From Sinohyriopsis cumingii (lineage: Eukaryota > Mollusca > Bivalvia > Unionida > Unionidae), in contig CM068832.1 in NCBI GenBank assembly GCA_028554795.2, positions 89,316,511 through 89,380,510 on the forward strand: 64,000 bases of DNA, given 5' to 3'. The translations under genes were made by a program, and so were the position numbers. Positions 13,821 to 26,440 of this stretch are shown one piece after another (within the stretch, counting starts at the first letter, position 1; each line of letters opens with the position of its first letter). The notes under the pieces are model-generated. The model was not told where the DNA came from. It saw only the letters and a list, made by a program, of their open reading frames with translations, and ran no database searches.

Positions 13821-15150
13821 CCTGTTCTTCGCTTACCAAGTGCAATGACATCAATTTGAACTGTTTTGATATGAAAATATGATAAACAGGACCTTATTTA
13901 TTATATAGTACATGTATGGCAGGTCAATGTTAAGCAAAGATACGCGTCCATGTGGGTGGAACGGTATACAACAAAGTTGTCACAAACAACTCTTTTGGAC
14001 GAATATAATAAACAATTTTATAAATAATCTATTTGTTTCTTACCAGTTTGATCCAATACGTCTTGCCATCGTCCAAGGGTTAGGTGCATTTAAGTCTCGA
14101 AGAAGTAAAATCCATGTACACACCAAATCACGCGGAACAAATAATGCACTATATCAGCCGCACCGGGCTTAGCATAAGCCACTTTCTGCTGGCATCACCA
14201 GTTTACCATTTTACAAAAGTATTTCTTTTTAAAAATCACTAATAATACTAGTAATTATTTTATGAGTCTTTTTTATAGGTATACTAAACTTACCGTTACA
14301 CTGCACAGTAGCAATGTTCTCATTGGATGACAAACAATCAAAAGTCACGCGTCTTCTGATTGGCTAAGCGTTTGCACAACAGTCTACAACCCATGGAGGG
14401 TCGCACATTGTGTGAACAATACATACTGAGTGTAAGCGTCTGTCAGACATTATCGACTTTGTGAGGACTTTCACAATAACGTGTATTTCATATTGTATGT
14501 TCATTCTCAACCGTTTGCCGACGAAACATTTCGAGGACTGGTGTGCAAGCCCTCACAATGTAGTCCAGTCCTCACGATGTTGGTGTGCATTCAAACTCAG
14601 GTCCTCGCAGGTATACCAAAACACACACCCTACACACAGACAAATTAAACCAAATTGATGACTTTAGTTCATTAGATAAAATGCAAACCTTATATATTCT
14701 TTTAAAAATGAACATTAAAGCTGCTCTATCTCAAACACACACACGCATGAAAACGCATATTGATTCAACATGTTACGACAGTGATTTTCGAATTTCCCTC
14801 TTCTGTCAATCTGAAAATATTATCTACATTTTGTGAGACAATAATTTAGTATGATAGTGATATTCTTCTTGTCTATTGTTTATTTGTTTATTCGATCAGA
14901 TTGAACCTAAGCTTTCTCTCCCACGTTCTTAGATTTCATTGTGGAGACGAAGCACACACAAACACACACACACACAATTTATTTTAGGTTATGCGCACGA
15001 TTCACCATAGATCAACAGTGCTAATGGTATACAGGGAAAATAAATGCCTCCGACGATATTTTAATAATGTTGGAAACTTGGTAAAACAGGATTTACATCG
15101 ACATGCTATAGTTCGTTGCGAAATATTATTTGTTAAAATATATGTTGCAG
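13165..15150. other. Upstream of the helicase relic: (GA)n, (AC)n, no recognised exon
   Basis: It holds a (GA)n tract at 13,781-13,817, an (AC)n at about 14,952-14,977, and repeated CCTCAC-type words at 14,460-14,620 next to ACACACACCC. The last resemble ends of a small DNA element, but I could not define its borders. The Walker A exon expected for the helicase downstream was not found. Confidence 0.5.
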
Positions 15151-15757
15151 GTGAAAGTGTGGAAAAGACCTCGCTCGTAATTGCATCACCTGAAGCAATA
15201 ATGTTCAGATCATTATGGTTAGATGAGCCACATCGAGATCAGTTATGTCTGATTGCTTATGATGAAACTCACTGCGTTTCAGAATAGTATGTAGTGTTTT
15301 GAATCGGTTGAAATTTAAAGCTCGAAATTTTAACCGACCAATCATCATGTATGATCTATTGCAGAAATGTGTTAACTTTTTCATTTAAAATTAATTGTAT
15401 TGTATACGTCACTTAATAATATTGTACGGTCTCGTACTGGCTGATACTCGTAATGAATGAGCACATGAACGCCATGGGTTGTAATGAATTGGCACCCTTA
15501 AAAGTCAACATTCCCAAAGAAAAATTTCAAAGAATTGAACATAAATCATGTATCATCAATTTTATGGAACATAATAAATGAACGTTTGATTCAGAATAGT
15601 TCTTCTCTTGTAGCCAGGTTTGTGTATTGTTGCTGTTCATGTTGTGTGCTGTTGCTATTGTTGTTGCTTCTTTTTTTCTTTTTTTTTGCTAGTGTTCTCC
15701 ATTCGACCGATCTTCGATTATTGTAAGTATTCGTTATATCACCAATTGTATCTCTAC

Positions 15758-15763
<6 letters not shown>

Positions 15764-15852
<89 letters not shown>

Positions 15853-15853
15853 T
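15764..15853. repeat. Compound microsatellite (GTCT)n-(CT)n-(CA)n
   Basis: Uninterrupted GTCT units pass into CT repeats and then CA repeats within the first intron of the helicase relic. Confidence 0.95.
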
Positions 15854-16087
15854 ACACATAGCATATAAATTCATATCTTATCATTTCGAGGCTAAAAACG
15901 CTTGTCATCATTGAAGGGGTGAAAAGTTCAGACCAGAATTTCGAGAGATTTCAGTCCTGAGAAATTTCACTGGCTGTCCTTGGATTGTACTCAGAGCTAC
16001 ATGTACCTCAAAAGTGAAAGAAGATATATTTAAGTATCCTTTGTTCGACCCAAGTAGAACAATCACAATCGCAGTCTTACCAGATAG

Positions 16088-17959
16088 GTATGTACCCCAC
16101 CTCTCTTTCTCTCTCTTATCTTTGGTCGTCCCTGGGACTTCTAGCTATGTAAAGCTAAGAGGCCATTGAGGCAACCCCCTTTGTTCTAAAATGTTATAAA
16201 GGATGTTATATCTGTAACTTTCCTCCATCGCCTGTTGTGGGTATTGCATAAAAATTCCAAAAGAATTTGGAATAAAATGTATTTGTTTTGTTTTTGTTTA
16301 AGGTTGATCTTTCCTTTTTTGATAATTGCATACTTAAAGTTGTTTCATTTTGGCTAGTACTCCCCTCCTTAGGCATTTCCTTTTGGCTGGTTTTCTTGAC
16401 ATGTTTGAAAGTAATATTTCTAGTGATCCTTACCATGGATATATGGTCCATTGTTTGCTATATGTGTGTGTTGGTATACTGTTCTGTATTTGCTATAAGC
16501 CTTTTGTGTTTTTGTTTGGACTGGCTGCAGGTTTCTAATAGTTATAGTTATATTCTGCTCTTCCCCAATCTCGATTTATATCGATGTGTAATTTTCTTGG
16601 TTAATAATTTATATATTATATATACAAGCCCGTACTGTATGTTTCCTATAGTAGCCACTTTCTTTAATATTTCTTTCCAGCATCTTATCATTGCATCACT
16701 AATATAGTTTATAATTTCATCATAGATTTTCCTATCATTAACATTATTAATATATAAAGTATGTCTCCATTTCGTCCACACTGTTGCCATTGCATCATTG
16801 GGTTTGTGATTTGTACCCTAACTTGAGTTTTCTTATGAAACTCGTTTTATGATTGTGTATATGATCTCATCTTTCTTTTCCGTCTATATTGTGTCATTAT
16901 TTATATATCTCAAAATGATATATTTTATATGATTCAAATTTCTTGGTGGTTCTATGAGCTTGGTCAGTCTGTTGTTTTTGAAGATTTATGGTAGAATATT
17001 TAATATATAGCCGTAAAAATAAATATATAACGCTGTCCATGCATATTTTTTATCCCTTTATTCATATTTCTTATCTTATTTAAAACAATAGTAGTTTTCC
17101 TATATTTGAGTAGAGGGATGCCCAATCCTCCCACCAATTTTGATTTATCTCTCTCTCTGTCTGTCTGTCTGTCTCTCTCTCTGTCTCTCTCTCTCTCTGC
17201 GTTGCTTTCTCAGACCCCGACTGCTCTTTAATACCTCTTATTTTGATTACCTTGGGAATAAAATGAATGATAATGATACAACAACATAATCTTGAGCATA
17301 AACTTGTTATTCCGTAGAGAACGAAGGAAAGCGTCTGTTGTTATTATCCAATTATCCAAATTATTCATAAAAGGATGGAGTGTATATTATAAGGTTCATG
17401 CAAATTGCTCTCCAGCTATTAAGCAGATTAACCCTACATGTTGTGCAGTGCGATGACAGGAGATCAAAGGTAATGTTTCCACCATTGCATACCTAATTTT
17501 TGGGACGGGAAAAGAAATACAATTACATATATATGTCCTCGTCAATACTTGGCCACTCGTACATAGCCGAATGGCTGCACACGAGTATAATCCAAATTAA
17601 GTAAGTCGTACTGGATTGTTTTGGGCATCATTGCCTGACGCCGCCTTCATCCTCCACTCCTCTCTCACCCCAACGCCACTAAAGATAAGTGAAAAGAAAA
17701 AACAAAATTTTAAAAACTAAATAGGAATATCCTTGCTACCTCTGACATCGATTATAATCTCATTTATGTGATCTTAGTGGAGCAAAATAAAACGTACGAT
17801 GTTTGATAAACGTGTTACACTAATATTTAAACTTTAAACCTGAACAACATGTAATAGTCATACGCAGGCGAAACGTTTCAGGCATTTTGTAGTCATTCTT
17901 TATAGTAATATAAATAGTTTGTAGTACTCCTAGTACAAATAACAATACTAATTGTGCAG
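16088..17959 (-). other. Helicase intron with possible minus-strand LINE remnant
   Basis: On the minus strand, 17,000-17,135 reads GGLGIPLLKYRKTTIVLNKI, like the end region of many LINE reverse transcriptases (GGLGxP). A second frame follows at 16,548-16,790 (NYISDAMIRCWKEILKK, ITHRYKSRLGKSRI). The two are separated by stops, and no YADD box is visible. The plus-strand frame at 16,288-16,707 is hydrophobic only because it is the complement of A-rich codons. A (CT/GTCT) microsatellite lies at 17,146-17,200. A retroelement remnant is a guess. Confidence 0.25.
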
Positions 17960-18125
17960 GCCTAACATATTCCTAGACATTGCTGAAGTATCAGCAGACT
18001 GTGAAGAAGAACTGAAGTGGTTTCTTCATCACATCAAATAGACGAGGCTGTCATCCAAAAAGACAATTATTTATTGTAGGTACATATATAATACCCCCAC
18101 CACAAATGCGACAGGAAATATTCAT

Positions 18126-18126
<1 letters not shown>

Positions 18127-18172
<46 letters not shown>

Positions 18173-18200
18173 AGTAGTAGTAGTAGTATTGTTGTTGTTT
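18127..18200. repeat. (ATT)n / (AGT)n microsatellite
   Basis: A run of ATT units is followed by AGT and GTT steps in the third intron of the helicase relic. A second short (ATT)n (about 18,787-18,808) lies directly before the last-exon acceptor at 18,811 and could have been part of its pyrimidine-rich tract. Confidence 0.95.
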
Positions 18201-19439
18201 GTGATGTTGTTGTTGCTGTCGTAGTAATAATAGTAGTAACAAATGTCTTGCTTTTCATTTTTAATCATTGTCTTTTTCGTAGACAGAATAGTCGCAGTAG
18301 TATGCTTTAGAAAACGTATTAACCCACGTTTGTCACTAACTCAGTCTGATATATTCAGCAAGTTTTGATAAGTTGTTCCTAGAAACTGTCTTCTTTCTTT
18401 GTGTATTTATTTGTAACCATTGTGAATTTGTGTGTGTGTGTGTGTGCTTTAATTGCACTTTAAAAACATCAATAGCTATTTCATGCTGAGGGAGCGAAAT
18501 GTCTTTCACAATGACACATTTGGACAGTCAACCGTGCTGGTCTGCTATATTGAATTAGCTACTCTCGAGTCTGACCCTCTAACAATTGATATGCCACGGC
18601 TCTGGTCAAACACACAACAATGTGTGTGTGCTTGTGTGTGTATGCGTGCTCGATTTGTTTCGCGAGGAATTAAAATATGAACGAGAAAGTTTATATTTGC
18701 AGTCAAAACAGGAGATGGGTAAGTGAGTTGGATGTACATGGTCTGATACCAGCAGTGCGGAGAATATTTCATATGAAAAGGATCGTTATTATTATTATTA
18801 TTATTATTTCAGAACATATAGTGCTGTTTTTAATGTTTGGTCCTGGTTGGTTCAAGAAATTGGAGACCAAGTAAACACAGGCGAAAAAACAGCAAAGACA
18901 TTTTTCATTGAAATGTATCATTCCTGCACTGAAAAGGAGACACAGGACAGATTTATCAAGGAATTTCGAAGACCCGAAAGCATAATTCGCTGTCTCATTG
19001 CTACAGTAGCACTCGAAATGGGGATCTAAATCAGCGATGTAGATATCGTTATTCACTGGGTATGCCCAAAGAGCATTCTGAGCTATTGGCAAGAGATTGT
19101 GAGATGTGCCAGAAACGAGAGAAAAGGTTATGCTTGTTTCCTACCTTACCGGACAAGCATGCTAAAGTCAAAAACATGATAGAAGTTGCCAAAGACCGGC
19201 ATGTCTGTTTAAGAAGACAAATTCTTTAGGCATTGTGGATCCTCGAAATGGGTACACTTCCCGCTGACTTGAAAGAATGTTCCTTGGGAAGTTGCAATAT
19301 ATGCTCTTGCGACAAATGTAATTTTTGTGTAAATTGTTGTAACACTTCTCAATGCGGTAGACACAAAGGAAGAAGAAAATATTGTCTTTGATTAAAATAT
19401 AACATTATCAACATGTTATAAGATATGATGTAAAATTAT

Positions 19440-19620
19440 AACAGACGTATGTATGTATGTATGTATGTATGTATGTATGTATGTATGTATGTTTGTATAT
19501 TTGTATTCATAAATACCATTGTAAATGTTATTAATAAAGTTCATCATACTAATCATGTTATAAGTAATGTTAAGTATTAACATGTATGTATGTTTGTATG
19601 TATGTATGTATGTAGGTATG

Positions 19621-19654
<34 letters not shown>

Positions 19655-19840
19655 TGTATGTATGTATGTATGTATGTATGTATATTTGCATGTATGTATT
19701 CATAAATAACATTGCAGATGTTATTAATTAAGTTCATCATAATAATCATGTTCTTATTATAAGTAATGTTAAGTATTAACATGTAGATATGTATGTATGT
19801 CAACTTTCCATTTATGCCATTGTAAATATTATTAAATATG
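19440..19840 (+). repeat. Higher-order repeat: (TATG)n plus ~95-bp unit, three rounds
   Basis: TATG tracts at about 19,446-19,490 and 19,583-19,690 are each followed by a similar unit: CATAAATA, TTATTAAT, AAGTTCATCATA, AATCATGTT, AAGTAATGTTAAGTATTAAC. A third, shorter TATG tract follows at about 19,787-19,800 with a partial unit. The microsatellite and its flank were therefore copied together. Confidence 0.88.
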
Positions 19841-20785
19841 ACTGAACATAGGCCCACTAGTAATAATAATAAATTAATATTAATAATAATAATATTATTA
19901 TTATTTTGTAGCACATTTTCACATCTGAATACAGTTTATGGTCTTTTTACAATTTATGTATTATTTACTGTATCTCACATTTCTGACATGACGTTTCTCT
20001 CTATCTCTCTATCTCTCTCTCTCCTAAATTTATGCCGTAACAGTAAAGCTCCCACCCAAGCACTAGTCAGTTCCCAGTGATATATGCAACTCTAGACGGT
20101 ATCCACGCCTTACTCTTACCTTGTGGTGATGCTGCTTTACACGCATGCGTGGGTAATTAAAATCTGAGATCAACGGCCGATGAATACACAGGTGTTCTGT
20201 TCTGACAGGGATTTATACTAAAAAGTGAGTGTTCTAAAGGATTTAACTCAGTGGATCATTAGAAGAGGGATTATACTTATCGTCTGGATACAAAGGTTAG
20301 TCAAAATAAATCTATTAATTAATAGCTTGCGGTCCGATAATCCGGTTTATACACATTCGGACGCTTCAACACAATTAGTGCATTCAGCCATCGGTCTCCG
20401 CCGCCAGTCAAAACAAAAATAAAATGTGGAGAAGAACTTGTAAGTCTAATTTAAGATATGATCAGGCTCAATAAAGTGGCTGTGTTCCGTGATTGTCAAA
20501 TGACTTAAATTAGTAGAAATGTGCAAATGCCTTAGAAATACTTGTGAACTATTTTGTTGGGCAGAAGTGTTCAGTGTGCAAATAGGATTTAGCTGACTTA
20601 ATTTAAAAAAAAAATAAAGTTTTATATCTCATATTTAATTTTATATTATGTGAATTCGCGATGTCGTAAAAGTACTGATACGGTAATATAACTTCTCCCA
20701 AAACAACAAGTTCATTGTAATCTATATGAAGAAATTGAATTGACTTAGTAACATGTGGGACACATATTTTCAAAGAGGGGAGGAG

Positions 20786-21210
20786 TGTGACGAAATTAGA
20801 TACCTGCGGAGTGTGATGCTACAATGATAGGGGCAATTATGTTTTCCCTATAGAACTGGTTGAAACAATTAGAGCTATTAATAACTGTCTGCCTGAGGGC
20901 AGTGATCCTAGGGAGTGAGAACCCTTGCTTTCGTGTGTCACATATTCGGTTTTAATTAGACTGAAATATGATCTGGGAAAGTCGTTTTGATAAGATTCGC
21001 ATACTTGAGAGAGGAGAGGTTTTGTAGCTTTCAGTGTGAAAGGATTAATTAGATTTCCTCTCTCTCTGTTCTAACGGATGGTTAGATTGTAATTCTACAG
21101 GAAAGTATTGGTTTTATTGTGCAATGCAACACAAGGCTAAAGGAGTGTACATAGTGTGTATTGTGAATAAGCATGTAAATAGCAGAATTATTTTTTATGG
21201 ATTTATTTCT
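20786..21210 (+). repeat. Dispersed repeat P1, possible LTR start after a purine tract
   Basis: From about 20,860 to 21,208 this matches 30,937-31,284 (CTGTCTGCCTG, GATCCTAGGGAGTGAGAACC, TTTAATTAGACTGAAATATG, GTGAAAGGATTAATTAGATT). The left edge GAGGGGAGGAG followed by TGTGACGAAATTAG looks like a polypurine tract and LTR start, but no matching end or target duplication is visible, so LTR status is only possible. The frame at 20,225-20,419 just before it has no recognised domain. Confidence 0.5.
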
Positions 21211-21333
21211 GAGAGATTGAGAGAGAGGGGGTGGGTGGACATTTTCATATTTAATTGATAGCAATCGATTTTAGAACTTAATAATAGGTTTAAGAAACAA
21301 CAACTAAACAATATATACACAACAGTATGTATC

Positions 21334-21655
21334 GCTCCAGTGGACTAGTGATTAATGCGTCCGCGTCGGATGCGGGAAGTCTCGGGTTCGAACCCCGGCC
21401 GAATCATACCAAAAACTTATAAACATGGTACTGCTGCCTCGCTAAGCGCTCATCATTAAGAGGTTAGTGGTAGCACTGGTCGACCTGGTGTCAGAATGAC
21501 ACGACTGGCGTGAGACATCGTGCTACATATCCGCGCCATGGTTCCCCATTGCAAGACATCACTATAAACTGCCACACTGCATATATCGTAGGAATATGAC
21601 TGAAAACTTGTTAAAGTTACGTTTAAAATTCATATCAAAAACACGTATCATAACA
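21334..21655 (+). mobile_element. Most complete tRNA-derived SINE in the window
   Basis: The head is GCTCCAGTGGACTAGTGATT (box A region) with a perfect B box GGTTCGAACCCC inside a good T-arm. The core is GCTGCCTCGCTAAGCGCTC, then AAGAGGTTAGTGGTAGCACT, CGACCTGGTGTCAGAATGAC and CATCACTATAAACTGCCAC. The tail is TAGGAATATGACTGAAAACT then TTAAAGTTACG. It has no counterpart beside copy B's right flank. It is the best reference for the fragments listed elsewhere. Confidence 0.88.
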
Positions 21656-22216
<561 letters not shown>

Positions 22217-24483
22217 GTAACTAACAAAATAAAGTATAAAGATATAGCGCCTGTTGTCAAAACTTGCTTCAAATATTCATGTTTTATCACGGTTTACAAA
22301 ATGGAAATTATACACTTTTACATGGATAGACTGATTATAGTAACTATGGACCATTATGTAAAAGACTATTGCGATATGTGTAATCATACACAAAGGTGAT
22401 GATATATGTACTTTGTCGAGATCGCAAAACATTAAAATTGCAAATCTTAAAGGATTACTAACTATACACGACATCTTTTTTTTTACCTTTCGCACGGGAT
22501 AATGCCCGAGACTAATATAAACTTCTTCCTGGCATCCGGCAAGTAGACTATGAAAGTCCTAATAACAATAATGCGAGTGTTTATTATATTCAGCATCAAA
22601 TTGATGACTTGTGCTAGTAACTGATGACGAGATTTACAACTATTACAATTATTCGAGGTGGAGGGAGCATACAATCAAATTCAGTTACTTTTCGTTCCTA
22701 CTTTTTGAACATCTGACATTATCAGTATTCAATTGTTTACATGTAAAATATTGCATTGAAACAGTTTCAGATGACATATCGTAACAAGTTCATGATCTCT
22801 CCTCCAAGAAGATCAAACAAATAGGAACAAAGCAACACTGCTGTGTCCATATTAGACACCATATCAGCACCATTTTTGTTTACAACAGACTAGACATCAT
22901 ACGTTTATCCGTGAAGACCCGATGGCTATATAACTTTCTAGTATGGGGCAGCAAAACGATATTCAAGATGCCTACCAAAGTGGCCATACTTAACATCAGG
23001 TCGGCGCCATTTTAATTTAGGACCAAGACATTACAAGACGTTTGTTGGTGAGAACCTAATACTGGTGCGATTATCCACTCAAAAGTAGCGAGAACAATAT
23101 TGTCAAGATGGATGCTGTGTTGGCTATGTTGAATGCTTAAGTGGCATCGTTTTAATTTAGAGCCATTTAGACAACGTGTGTTAAACTTTCATGGCAATCC
23201 CCAGGGTCGAGTCGTACCAGCAGACAATGCTTCTTTACAATGTGTTATCTTCACATTGTTGTATGATAAATCCAATGAGCATAGTTCACTTAAAGTTAAC
23301 GTACATGTGAATATCTGAACAATTTCATTGACTTTTATTGTAAAATACCACCGCGGAAACAAGGCATTACCTGAGAAGTAAATTACAAAAGTTAGGGATT
23401 CCCCTCCTCCTTGTTCTAAATTATGCATCAATCATTTTTGGACTACTGGTGGGAGCGGAGTATTGTACAGTTGTCAATTTAAATTCACTTCACAGCTCTC
23501 ATTGATTAAAGACATACTCTATTTCAGTTTGAAATACATTTTTTTAGACCAATGGTAGCAGGGGAACCTCTTAATGCTGTAAACGTCAGGTTCCTTTTTC
23601 ACTGTTGTCAAAATATCCATTGTTACAGCGGTATTTTGCAATATATGCAAAATTGGTGGTGGTTTGTCCTTTACGTATTATACAGGTCGTGCAATGCAAG
23701 GATTTGTTTCTCTCACTACAAATGTGGGAAGGAGAAAAGACTCCAGATACCGCTGACATATAGAAACGCAACTTTAAAAACATGTAACAGCGCTTGTGAT
23801 GTATATTTAATTTGTATTCGTTGGCCTTTATGATTATTTGTCACGTAACTCTAAATTGTGATATTGACCTTTTTCAGTAATTGAATTTAATTCGTGCCTG
23901 ACAAAACTCTTATTTTTGTGTAAACAATATAATACAAAACTAATATTAATCTATGATTTTAGAATATATACTAATATCAATACTACTTGAGATAAACGTT
24001 TACTTGAGTTTGAATTTAGGACATTGGTGTTCCTCTTGGGAATTCCAATTGTAATTGCGGCATTACTCGTTGTTAACTGAAGTATTAGTAAGATACCTGA
24101 CCTTGTTTAAAACTTAAAATATTCTCAAAATAACCTTCATACTGGTTCTGTTATTAAATTTTGAGATTTCCTTTTACAATGGGAAAAGTAACATAACATA
24201 TTTATTGCATGTCTTAACTTAATAACGAGGATTAATTTCTTTAAATTATCCACTGGAATTTCAAGGTACTCCTTCTCACTTCTTAGACTGAATCAATATT
24301 TTATAAATGTACTCATTTGATTTAGGACGTTTTGGATTGCATAACCCTGATATTTGAAGACTTTTGGCATATTAGCACAATCGAGGCTGTTGACATATCA
24401 AGTTCAATATTTGCATTTGGTTGCATTACTACTGGAATTCATTTTAAGAAGAGAAAGTCAACCACAATTTCAAAAAGTGGAAA

Positions 24484-24551
24484 GAGAGAGAGAGAGAGAA
24501 AGAGAGAGAAAGAGAATATATGCAAAGGGTGTGTGTGTGTGTGTGTGTGTG
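24484..24551. repeat. (GA)n and (GT)n microsatellites
   Basis: (GA)n with GAAA steps at 24,484-24,515 and a perfect (GT)n at 24,529-24,551. The matching place in copy A (3,800-3,850) has only short GAGA and GTGT runs, so both expanded in copy B or shrank in copy A. Confidence 0.93.
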
Positions 24552-24574
24552 CTATTTGAATATTTATCATATCT

Positions 24575-24795
24575 TTAACAATTTTTCAGTCATATCACTA
24601 CAATGTCTGCAGCGTGGCAGTATATACTTTATCCTAACACCAGCATGACATATGCCAACATTAAACCTTTAATGCTGAGCACCTAGCGCGGAAGCTATAC
24701 CATTTGTATGTCTCTGGTTTGCCTCGGCCAAGGTTCGAATCAGCAACCTCCCATATCCAGGATTGATGCTCTAGCCACTAGGTCAGCGGAGTTGT
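24575..24795 (-). mobile_element. tRNA-derived SINE, minus strand (copy B)
   Basis: Counterpart of the SINE at 3,868-4,140, with the same tail (CAATTTTTCAGTCATATCAC), core (TTAATGCTGAGCACCTAGC) and head (GGTTCGAATC; CTCTAGCCACTAGG). It is shorter by about 60 bases in the core. Confidence 0.83.
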
Positions 24796-24887
24796 CTATA
24801 GGAAAATGAAAATAAAAAAGAAGAGATGACAATACAGAGAGAAAAGGAAAAAAGGGAAATGCAATTTAGAATTAAAACAAAAAGAAC

Positions 24888-25221
24888 TGAAAAGTACGAA
24901 GCGACCCTCCCTGTGAATGCACGCTTGTGTTTTGATGCTATCATAAATAATAGGTTAGTGTCAATTGTTAGAAAAGGGGAAGTAGATTTATATGGCCAAG
25001 AGAGCATTGAAACATATTTGTACAAAGTGTACATATTGACGAAACTAATAAAATCTACAAATTCGTTGTCATTGCAACAAAGTAGTAATTATGATGTGGT
25101 TAAGGAATGTATCTTGAGGGATGATGAGTTGGTACCTGACATATATCAACAAAGGGTAGGAACTTCAAAATGGAAACTGGATAGACCTTTGTTGCAACAA
25201 GAAAGTGTATGCTATTTATGA
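24888..25221 (+). CDS. Open frame of unknown function, retained in copy B
   Basis: A frame containing CFDAIINNRLVSIVRKGEVD, ESIETYLYKVYILTKLIK, NYDVVKECILRDDELVPD and WKLDRPLLQQESVCYL ends in TGA. Copy A (4,250-4,559) has the same sequence and the same final CYL-stop, but one A is missing near 4,399, which breaks the frame. Just after the stop, another frame reads YDWKRLKNKQHNKD and LYKGSYLKRPWSQS. Between copies, amino acid changes are frequent (L/F, D/N, T/I, P/L, Q/E), which does not suggest strong constraint. I recognise no family. It may be a relic exon of an old mobile element. Confidence 0.3.
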
Positions 25222-26440
25222 TTGGAAAAGATTGAAAAATAAGCAACATAATAAAGATAGACTTTACAAAGGCTCATATCTTAAGAGGCCATGGTCACAG
25301 TCATGTATTGAAAGTAATACAATTGTTGGACCAAACAAATCAGTCTGATTTTATTTTTGAGAATCATAGGCGATTTATTTGAAAGTTTTTTTATCATATG
25401 TAGGTAATTCTTCTAACCCTATCCCAGTTAAAATATTAAGGGACATATGAGCTTCTCAGAGTCTTTTATTATCAGGTGCATTGTGTGTATCTGAGAAAAA
25501 AATCTAGCTAGAGTGTTCTTATTCAGGATGTAAAGTCAGGCTGTGTTTATCCTCTCCGGTGTAGTGACCTCATGCCCATTGGATTGTAAAACACGGTGAT
25601 TCACCTACTAAGCTGATATGGCCACCTACCCAGTACTGTTTGAAAGCAAAAAATTAAAAATAAAAAACAGTAGGAAGTTGAGAAGAAAAAGAAAAACATT
25701 AAATTGTTAAATTGCATTATAATTTAATTGAGCCAGATAAGCATGTATAAATATGACATATATCAACGCATACAGTAAATGTTCATCTCCACTAAAATGT
25801 TTAATATAAAAGGTGCAGCCCAAATAAAGTCAATTCAGTCAATATGTATGTCATTATTGAATAAATACAAGAAGATGGTCACATCCCACATATTGAGGCC
25901 ACTCATGAACAACATTCTAAATGTTGGTTATACAATGGTTTTAAAGTGAAAGAAAGTAAAAAAAACTGTACCATTGAGGAAAATCGAAGGGTGTTGACAG
26001 ATGACCGAAAAGACATCAACTGCCATCTAAAAATGGCATCACAGAAGACAAATTCAATACTGCTGCATTGTTGCATGAAAACATCATCTTATTTATGATA
26101 AACTTCACACTGTCAATTTATTTATGGAAGGAACTTCAAGAAGCAAGACAATTTCTTTGTAAAGTGTAACTGTATTCGAGTAATTCAAACAATTGCATCT
26201 TTACATATTCATAGAAGGAAGCGAACAAAGTTTAAGTTATCTGCGCTATAATTCCAATTAGATATTTTCCTTAAGTCCAAAGGAATGATAAAAATGAGAC
26301 GTGGGCTTTATGCCTTTGAGCACACTTAAAACAGGTGCATAATACAAGTCAAGAATATGGATGTGATATAATATCATCGATTAACATTTTAAACAGCTGA
26401 AAACAGAACCGTTGAATCAAAAGATTCATTTGAAAGATGT

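Larger units (their letters stand above)
15151..19391 (+). pseudogene. RecQ-like ATP-dependent DNA helicase, four-exon decayed gene
   Basis: Four exons join in frame. Exon 15,151-15,286 carries SLVIASPEAIM and the DEAH-type box DETHCVSE (motif II). Exon 15,917-16,087 carries RPEFREISVLRNFTG and the motif III region ATCTSKVKEDI. Exon 17,960-18,079 carries RPNIFLDIAEVSAD and the motif IV-like TIIYCR. Exon 18,813-19,391 carries EMYHSCTEKETQ, ATVALEMGI (motif V), SYWQEIVRCARNERKG (motif VI) and a Cys-rich tail (CNICSCDKCNFCVNCC). Donors GTATGT, GTATGT and GTACAT and the AG acceptors are all present and the codon phases fit. It is dead by several marks. The Trp after DETHCVSE reads TAG across the first junction. 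There is a TAG at 18,039-18,041, a TAA at 19,027-19,029, a one-base frameshift near 19,171 and a TAG at 19,227-19,229. Motif VI has V and ER where RecQ proteins have G and DG. The N-terminal part with Walker A is not found. In life such proteins unwind DNA 3' to 5'. The fragment lies wholly in the segment absent from duplication copy B. Confidence 0.85.

Noticed and set aside
14460-14640. Small DNA element with CCTCAC-type words and CA-rich end
   Set aside because: Words resemble a known animal element style, but no paired termini or target duplication could be found.
16288-16707. Longest non-repeat plus-strand open frame (139 codons), hydrophobic, membrane-protein-like
   Set aside because: It lies in a helicase intron opposite an A-rich minus-strand sequence; the hydrophobicity is the complement of Lys/Asn-rich codons. 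No domain or splice context supports it.
20786-20942. Small LTR from TGTGACGAAA to TTTCGTGTGTCACA
   Set aside because: The ends are roughly complementary, but the repeat shared with 30.9 kb continues well past 20,942, so this is not the element border.
21335-21410. Possible functional tRNA gene
   Set aside because: Good B box and T-arm, but it is the head of a SINE with full core and tail. The 5' half does not fold into a convincing acceptor and D-arm.
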